Source: Cyclina sinensis
Lineage: Eukaryota; Mollusca; Bivalvia; Venerida; Veneridae
Reading direction: 5' to 3'
DNA: 64,000 bases
NCBI GenBank assembly: GCA_012932295.1
Contig: JAAONU010000001.1
Span: 2,232,001-2,296,000 of the forward strand
In this document: positions 58,563 to 64,000 of the stretch, one piece after another
Layout: each line of letters opens with the position of its first letter
How positions within the stretch are numbered: position 1 is the stretch's first letter
Made by a program: the position numbers and the translations under genes
Notes under the pieces: model-generated
The model's input: the letters and a program-made list of their open reading frames with translations, nothing else
What the model was told of the DNA's origin: nothing
Databases searched by the model: none

Positions 58563-60433
58563 TAGTGTTGTATCCAGGATTAAAAAAGGGCATGGTGCTG
58601 TGAAAAAGGGGCAGGGTGCTGCCAAAAAGGGGCAGGGGGCAAATACGCATCTTTTGCTAGCAAAAGGGCATTTTTCACCATACACCGTGCATTATATTAT
58701 ACCAAGCATCGTCTCTTTATTATTATTGTTATCATTAAAACTATATATTGTTGTAAAGTGTGAATCAAATACAAGTATTTGTTTTATTTATTTTTCTTTT
58801 TAATCATTGTATAACTACTAGTATATGTTACTGAAAACAGACAAATACTGCAAGAAACTTCTAACAGCTTCTATTTTTCTAATCTCTCCATTTCATACAA
58901 TCATGTAGATCATTGCTAGCATTTGAACAGTATATACATTCAAGTAACACAGCATACTATAACATAATGCACAGTAACCTTTTAAGACTGTCTTTATCTA
59001 CTTGTAATCAGTTTGATGTTTTAATGTGCTAATTCTGACAATAAAACAGCAAGAGTACAATCTTGTATAAATTGAAATCGTAACCGAAATTAATTTATCC
59101 GAAATATCATACACTTATCACGATGGTGATATGCAGTGTTCAAATGATAAATTGTACAGAAAATAAAATGGTATCAAGACAAATAGATGTTTCCTTTGCA
59201 GTCCTATATACCAATTTATTTCTAAAGCGCCGTGGCTTACATATTGTAGTTAACAAAAATATCGGCGAATAAACGTTTATTTTCAATTGTTATTTTGCCA
59301 AATGCTTAGTTCTGTTCTTAGGTTTTATTTAATTTATTCTTGATTTATGTTCAACAAGTATCCTCGGTCATTAAAACAGTCAAGACAGAATAAATATTAG
59401 GCAAAAACAGCGCTACGCTGGAGTTCAAGTAAATTAGGATCGGAATACTCGTTCGGTTTTGTATCAACGGTTTTATTTGACAAAATTATCAATTACAGTT
59501 CGATATGTAAATGACCATTTAACAGTCCGCTCGTTAAAACTACATATATAGGTGAAATGTTTATTTCTTATTAACATTTATAACGAACGAACTTTCCTGT
59601 CTTGGCGCAAAAACGCACGTGCGTCCTAAAAACGTGAATTTTGACACAACCGATACCAATCTGGGACGCTTAATTGTGAAAATTGACACATGTATAGTTT
59701 TTTGTAAACAAACACGTTTCATAATTAACTTCTGAAGGCTAGAAACAGACTTGTTTTAAGATCGGCGAAACAGTGATTCGTTTTCGCTGCTTTTGCCCGT
59801 TCCTTTTCTAACTGAGCCAACTTTCGTTTTACGGAAGGTTTTGTTTATGCAGACAGAGATGTTAGTGCTTCTAATTTTTTGGTAAGAATGACTTTTAATG
59901 ACAAATTGGATGGGTGGACAATTAAAATCAAAAAATCAAAAAAGACAAATGGTTTTATTAAGTTCTAGTTTATTTTTCACAAGTTTTATTGTGTTTACCG
60001 ATAGTGAAGACAAACACTTGTTATATTCCCAAACAACGAAACCTACATCATTTGTCATCTGTATTGTTAACTTATCAATTCATCACCTTAAATAACAAGT
60101 TTTTGTTGTAATGGCAATCCAGACATTAATCCGCTAACTGATTGGTAATGATACAGGACCCAGTGCACGCTTGATTATTGATTTTTCGGCAGTCGCTGTA
60201 GGGTATGTATTCATGCGTCGCTGCGTGTCTTGCTAATTAGAATACACAAATTAGTTAGGAAAACATAGACACTGAATAAACAAAGGCAGAATTTGTGGTG
60301 ATTAACATTTATGATTAAGGACAGAAGGGCGCTAGTGGGAAAAGGGCAGAGTGTTAGAGATTTAGGGCAGAAGGGCGCTCTTCAAAAAGGGCGGGGCGCA
60401 GCGCCCCGCTATCACGCTATAGATACAACACTA
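58563..60433. mobile_element. Non-autonomous DNA transposon, AAAAGGGCAGGG family, copy 1
   Basis: Ends TAGTGTTGTATC and the exact inverse GATACAACACTA, flanked by ATTAAT on both sides (58557-58562 and 60434-60439). Sub-terminal tandem words AAAAGGGGCAGGGTGCTG occur at the left (58584-58645) and AAAGGGCAGA..GGGCGCT at the right, ending in the hairpin GGGGCGCAGCGCCCC (60393-60407). No transposase recognised in 1.87 kb. Related to 61175-62447. Confidence 0.75.
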
Positions 60434-61174
60434 ATTAATAGTAACAAGTAACTGATAAGAGATACAGGTAACTTTTTGAAGGTTGGCAAAAACATGGCGG
60501 TTGATAAAAATGCAAAACATAGTGATTTTGTAATAACAGTTACAAAGTCATTTTTATCAAATAATTCAATATTTTATATCATTTAAAAGGTCTGTAAGCT
60601 CATATTTTACATATTTAAAAAATAATTGTCCAAACTGTTTACTTTTTTGTTTGTAAATGGTTAAACATATAGTGCTTCTGAGCTGTTAGAAAAATGCTGA
60701 AATGACAGGTATAAATTAGTTTAGTTTTTATCTTTAAAAGCAAAAATTCAAAATCTGCTTATATTTTCAAAATATGAATTTAAAGAGCTTTCAAATGATA
60801 TAAGAATCTTAAAATTCGGCTGACAAAGAAAAAAGTTATCTAAAGTTAAAAATTCTGCTCCTATCAAATGTATATAAATATTGGTTCTCTTTGCCAACCA
60901 GAAGTTCAGCTATATTTTGGTAACAGGTGCTTGTGATGTCATCAGTTAATGTGCCTATATTTATGTTTCACATTTTACGTGTTTTTAGACAGTAGCAAAA
61001 GATCATCACTTCTTACTAACACTCACCATGGACTTGAGGAAGAAAAAGTAAATTTTAGAAGGATTATGGCAGTGATGTCACTGAATGATAATTTAGAAAA
61101 ATTATATATATAAAATTCTTATTATTACTAAGAGCTTTTTTATCTAGTGCTCTAGTATTTGATGCTGATTTGTT
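60434..61174. other. Presumed intron/intergenic; nothing recognised
   Basis: AT-rich, no gene or repeat identified. Confidence 0.4.
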
Positions 61175-62447
61175 CAGTGCTCCAGCCAGGATTTGAAAAG
61201 GGCAGGGTGCTAGTGCCTGGAAGGGCACATGATGGTGGGGAGGGCGAGAAGGGGGAGGAGGTATACCCCCTGCTTAAGGGGTGGGGGTTGTGGTCTCCCC
61301 CAAGAAAATTTTTTAAAAATCAAGACATCAGAGAAGTAATTTATTGCATTTTTGACTGAAAATTTAATGCTGTTCCCAGTACAGGATGTTGTGTGTTTTT
61401 ATGGCAGTCCAGGAAAAGAAACAAAAACTGCATCAGTCTTATATCTTTATTCAGAACAAATTGAATCACTTGGTTGCCTAAAGGTCGCTACGTAATGCCC
61501 AGTGTTAATTTGTCAGGGTAATTTACTGCAGAGAAACCAAATACTTGATATCCGAAATTTTGACTATCCGAATTATAGTGCACTTCCATGTTACCTAGTA
61601 ATTTCAAGTACACTAGTCAATACATGATATTAAACTAGCAAAACTTTCGTTTCTGGTGAAAAATATGGATAATCTTTCATTTCTTTCTGCAAAGAAAGGA
61701 ACAGTACTTCTAATAATTTAACAAGAATGCATCAATTTCACCGTCAGCGGCCAAACCTTGAGAAGGCATTTTTCAGAAGGCATTTTACTAACACACAATA
61801 TATTGTATTTACTGTAAAGAAAGTATTCTTTATTACTGCATACTCAAACAGAAAATGTTCAGAATTCGAAAAATTAAATTTGAAGACCCAGTTTGTTTGT
61901 AACATGTATAACAATAATCGGCAAAGTTAAGAAGACTCGCCTTTTTAAACATACATGAAACAATTCTTAATGTGAAATGGTCTGTTTAATTAGGTCTGAA
62001 GGACAATACTGAAGTACAAATAATTACTGCAATCAGTTCTGAATGTTTATCGCGATTTTTGTCTTAAGACTTTGGTCCCGCATTCACAACGTCATCACTT
62101 GTCAAAGAGAATTTTTGTCTTTAAAAATCGGCCCATAATTGTCAAGGAGCACAATGAGTCCGTTTGCCTTTAATATAGGACGGGGCGTCCTACTGTGATT
62201 GACAGTCGTGTATATGGCTGGCGGTAATTATATGTTAAATCGCTGATCACCGGTGAACAGATTAACAATGTATACTGTATTGTTTACGCATCGGCAACAT
62301 CTGAAAGGGCATATACAAGGTATTTGACAGGAAGGGCACATGTATACTTGGCAGAAAAAGGGCACAGGGCGCTTCTGAAAAGGGCAGGGCGCTCATAAAA
62401 GGGGGCAGGGCGCCGCGCCCTGCTGTTACGCGCTAGCTGGAGCACCG
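61175..62447. mobile_element. Non-autonomous DNA transposon, AAAAGGGCAGGG family, copy 2
   Basis: Ends CAGTGCTCCAGC and inverse GCTGGAGCACCG, flanked by TTTGTT on both sides (61169-61174 and 62448-62453). The left arm (CCAGGATTTGAAAAGGGCAG) aligns with the left arm of copy 1. The right arm has AAAAGGGCAGGGCGCT words and the hairpin GGGCGCCGCGCCC (62408-62420). 1273 bp, no transposase recognised. Confidence 0.75.
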
Positions 62448-62892
62448 TTTGTTTGATGAAATATTTTATTCATTATTAGGACAAATATTCTTAATTATTA
62501 GAAGATCATTTTCTACACAGGTTTCGTAACATAGATAATGTACATGCATACATCACTGATTAAAAATGATGGATCTAAAAATTTGCATTAAAATACTTAT
62601 TGCATTGATTTAAAACAAATGTAAATTTGCACTAAGTATCGAAAACGCTTGTGTAGTTAAACAACTTTCTACTGGGTAGCAAAGCGACTTGTGCGAACAT
62701 GTGAGGATAGGAAATCTATACAAGCTTTGACTAACACGTCAGTGAATTGATTCTTTGGGTCAGTGGTAAGAGCATTACCTTAGCTATCAAGGCAGCACGA
62801 GTATGAATTGCACTCACAGATGGTCTATTTACATGCACTAACAGTTCTAAAAATAATCTGTACCATAAATGCTAGAAATAATACGCACTTTT
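62448..62892. other. Intergenic; tRNA-like SINE fragment at 62745-62820
   Basis: The plus-strand 'gaattgattctttgggtcagtggtaagag' matches the SINE head at 257-284. The B box is degenerate (GAGTATGAATTGC). Confidence 0.5.
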
Positions 62893-63771
62893 TTTCAAGA
62901 ATTTTGACGAAACATGCCTAGGATATGCCTTGCATGAAGCTCTATCAAAGTTGTTTAAAGAATTGAATTCCATTAAGAACTCTGGTTGCTATGTCAACTG
63001 AAAGGAAATACTTTGAAAATCTTCTTGTCTGAAAACAACGCCCTAAGCCTTAAGATTTGGTATGTAGCATTGTCTAGCGGACATCTACCAAGTTTCTTCA
63101 AATTATACCCCTGGTGTCAAATTTGGCCATGCCCCGGGGGACAATTGATTTTACTTAGGCTTATATTTGGAAAACTTTGAAAATCTTCTTGTCTGAAACC
63201 ACAAGCCCATGAGCCTTAAGATTTGGTATGTAGCATTGTCTAGTGAACCTCTAGTCTACCAAGTTTGTTCAAATTATAAGCTTGGGGTCAAATTTGTCCC
63301 CACCCCGGGGGTCAATTGATTTTACAAAGGCTTACATGTATATGGAGAAAGCTTTGAAAATTTTTTTGTCTGAAACCACAAGCCCATGAGCCTTAAGATT
63401 TGGTATGTAGCATTGTCTAGTGGTCCTCTACTAAGTTTGTTGAAATTATACCTCTGGGGTCAAATTTGGCCCCACCTTGGGGGTCAAATGATTTTACATA
63501 GGCTTATGTAGGGAAAACTTTGAAAATCTTATTGTCTGAAACCACAAGGCCTAGAACATAGATATTTTTACTATACCATCACCTAGAGGTCATCTACCAA
63601 GCTATTTCAAATTATGCCCGTTGAGTGAAACTTGGCTCTACTCTGGGGGTCACTTGAATTCATATAGGTTTATATAGGGAGAATCTTAAGAAAGCTTTTG
63701 ATGTTTGCTCAACAGCAGACCCAAAGGCAAAGTATTCAGGTGAGCGATCTAGGACCATCATGGCCCTCTTG
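62893..63771 (+). mobile_element. Helentron-like element, family Y, 5'-truncated
   Basis: About four to five units of the 16680-21000 type ('tggtatgtagcattgtctag', 'accaagtttgttcaaatt', 'gattttacataggctta', 'cttgtctgaaaccacaag'). It then ends with AGGTGAGCGATCTAGGACC, a hairpin, and CCCTCTTG (63771) before TTTTTT. The AGCTCACC head is missing. Confidence 0.65.
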
Positions 63772-64000
63772 TTTTTTATCAGATTATATAAATTTGTTTT
63801 AAAATTATCATCATCGAATTTTTGTATCTAAAGGTAGGTGAGATAGGCTGAGGATATAACACGGAAATACAGGTTTCAAATGGAGCAATTTCCTCAATTT
63901 CATATGAGCATGCCGGTATGGTTGAACAGGCAGTCTGTTGTAATAAGTATGAAATGCAGGTTAATTTCAACAATATAAATAGCAGTGACAAGAAAATTGC
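63772..64000. other. Nothing recognised to the window end
   Basis: Unique-looking AT-rich sequence without a convincing reading frame. Confidence 0.4.

Noticed and set aside
40090..64000. Globin gene expected by analogy with the vertebrate MPG-NPRL3 locus
   Set aside because: No frame with globin landmarks was seen on either strand in the introns or flanks.

Overview
The window is AT-rich animal nuclear DNA with spliced genes (GT-AG introns, exons as short as 35 nt) set in a dense, nested population of transposable elements. The repeat style suggests a bivalve mollusc: tRNA-derived SINEs, elements with cores of roughly 140-170 bp tandem units containing 'aaggtcaaggtcac', and runs of 'gacggacgg'. 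This is inference from repeat style and protein similarity; I cannot name the species.

Real genes. (1) A pair of ADP/ATP translocase paralogues lies head-to-head: a three-coding-exon copy on the minus strand (3403-4973) and a copy with one uninterrupted coding exon on the plus strand (15220-16131). Both appear to have a non-coding first exon. (2) A two-coding-exon MPG gene (3-methyladenine DNA glycosylase) is on the plus strand (31914-33274). (3) A 14-coding-exon NPRL3 gene (GATOR1 subunit) is on the minus strand (40090-57601). I rebuilt it exon by exon and the phases close exactly to 577 residues. (4) The first coding exon of an unidentified, possibly mitochondrial protein starts at 57699 on the plus strand, 97 bp from the NPRL3 start codon. 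The remaining exons were not found and are probably beyond the right edge.

MPG and NPRL3 are adjacent and convergent, as they are in human at 16p13.3 beside the alpha-globin cluster. No globin exon was seen here.

Mobile and repeated DNA. 1-400 holds two SINE-like units. 8103-8609 is a complete miniature LTR element (TRIM-like) with PBS, PPT and a 4-bp target duplication. 9302-11151, 16660-23625, 29551-30252, 34338-37451, 43017-45690, 51727-52128 and 62893-63771 hold several sequence families with one shared plan: they start after T, end in CTCTTG or a variant before T, have sub-terminal inverted repeats and a hairpin near the 3' end, and in many cases a tandem core. I interpret them as non-autonomous Helentron-like elements. 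Several are nested inside each other's tandem arrays. Two decayed Tc1-type elements (22106-23583; 26603 to about 27880), a hAT-like remnant, a non-LTR reverse-transcriptase remnant, and several MITE-like elements (13233-14166, 14302-14896, 54373-55258, 55770-56572, 58563-60433, 61175-62447) make up most of the rest. The last two are relatives of each other with 6-bp target duplications.

There is no operon-like organisation. The genes probably work independently: mitochondrial nucleotide exchange (two ANT paralogues), base excision repair (MPG), and amino-acid control of TORC1 (NPRL3).
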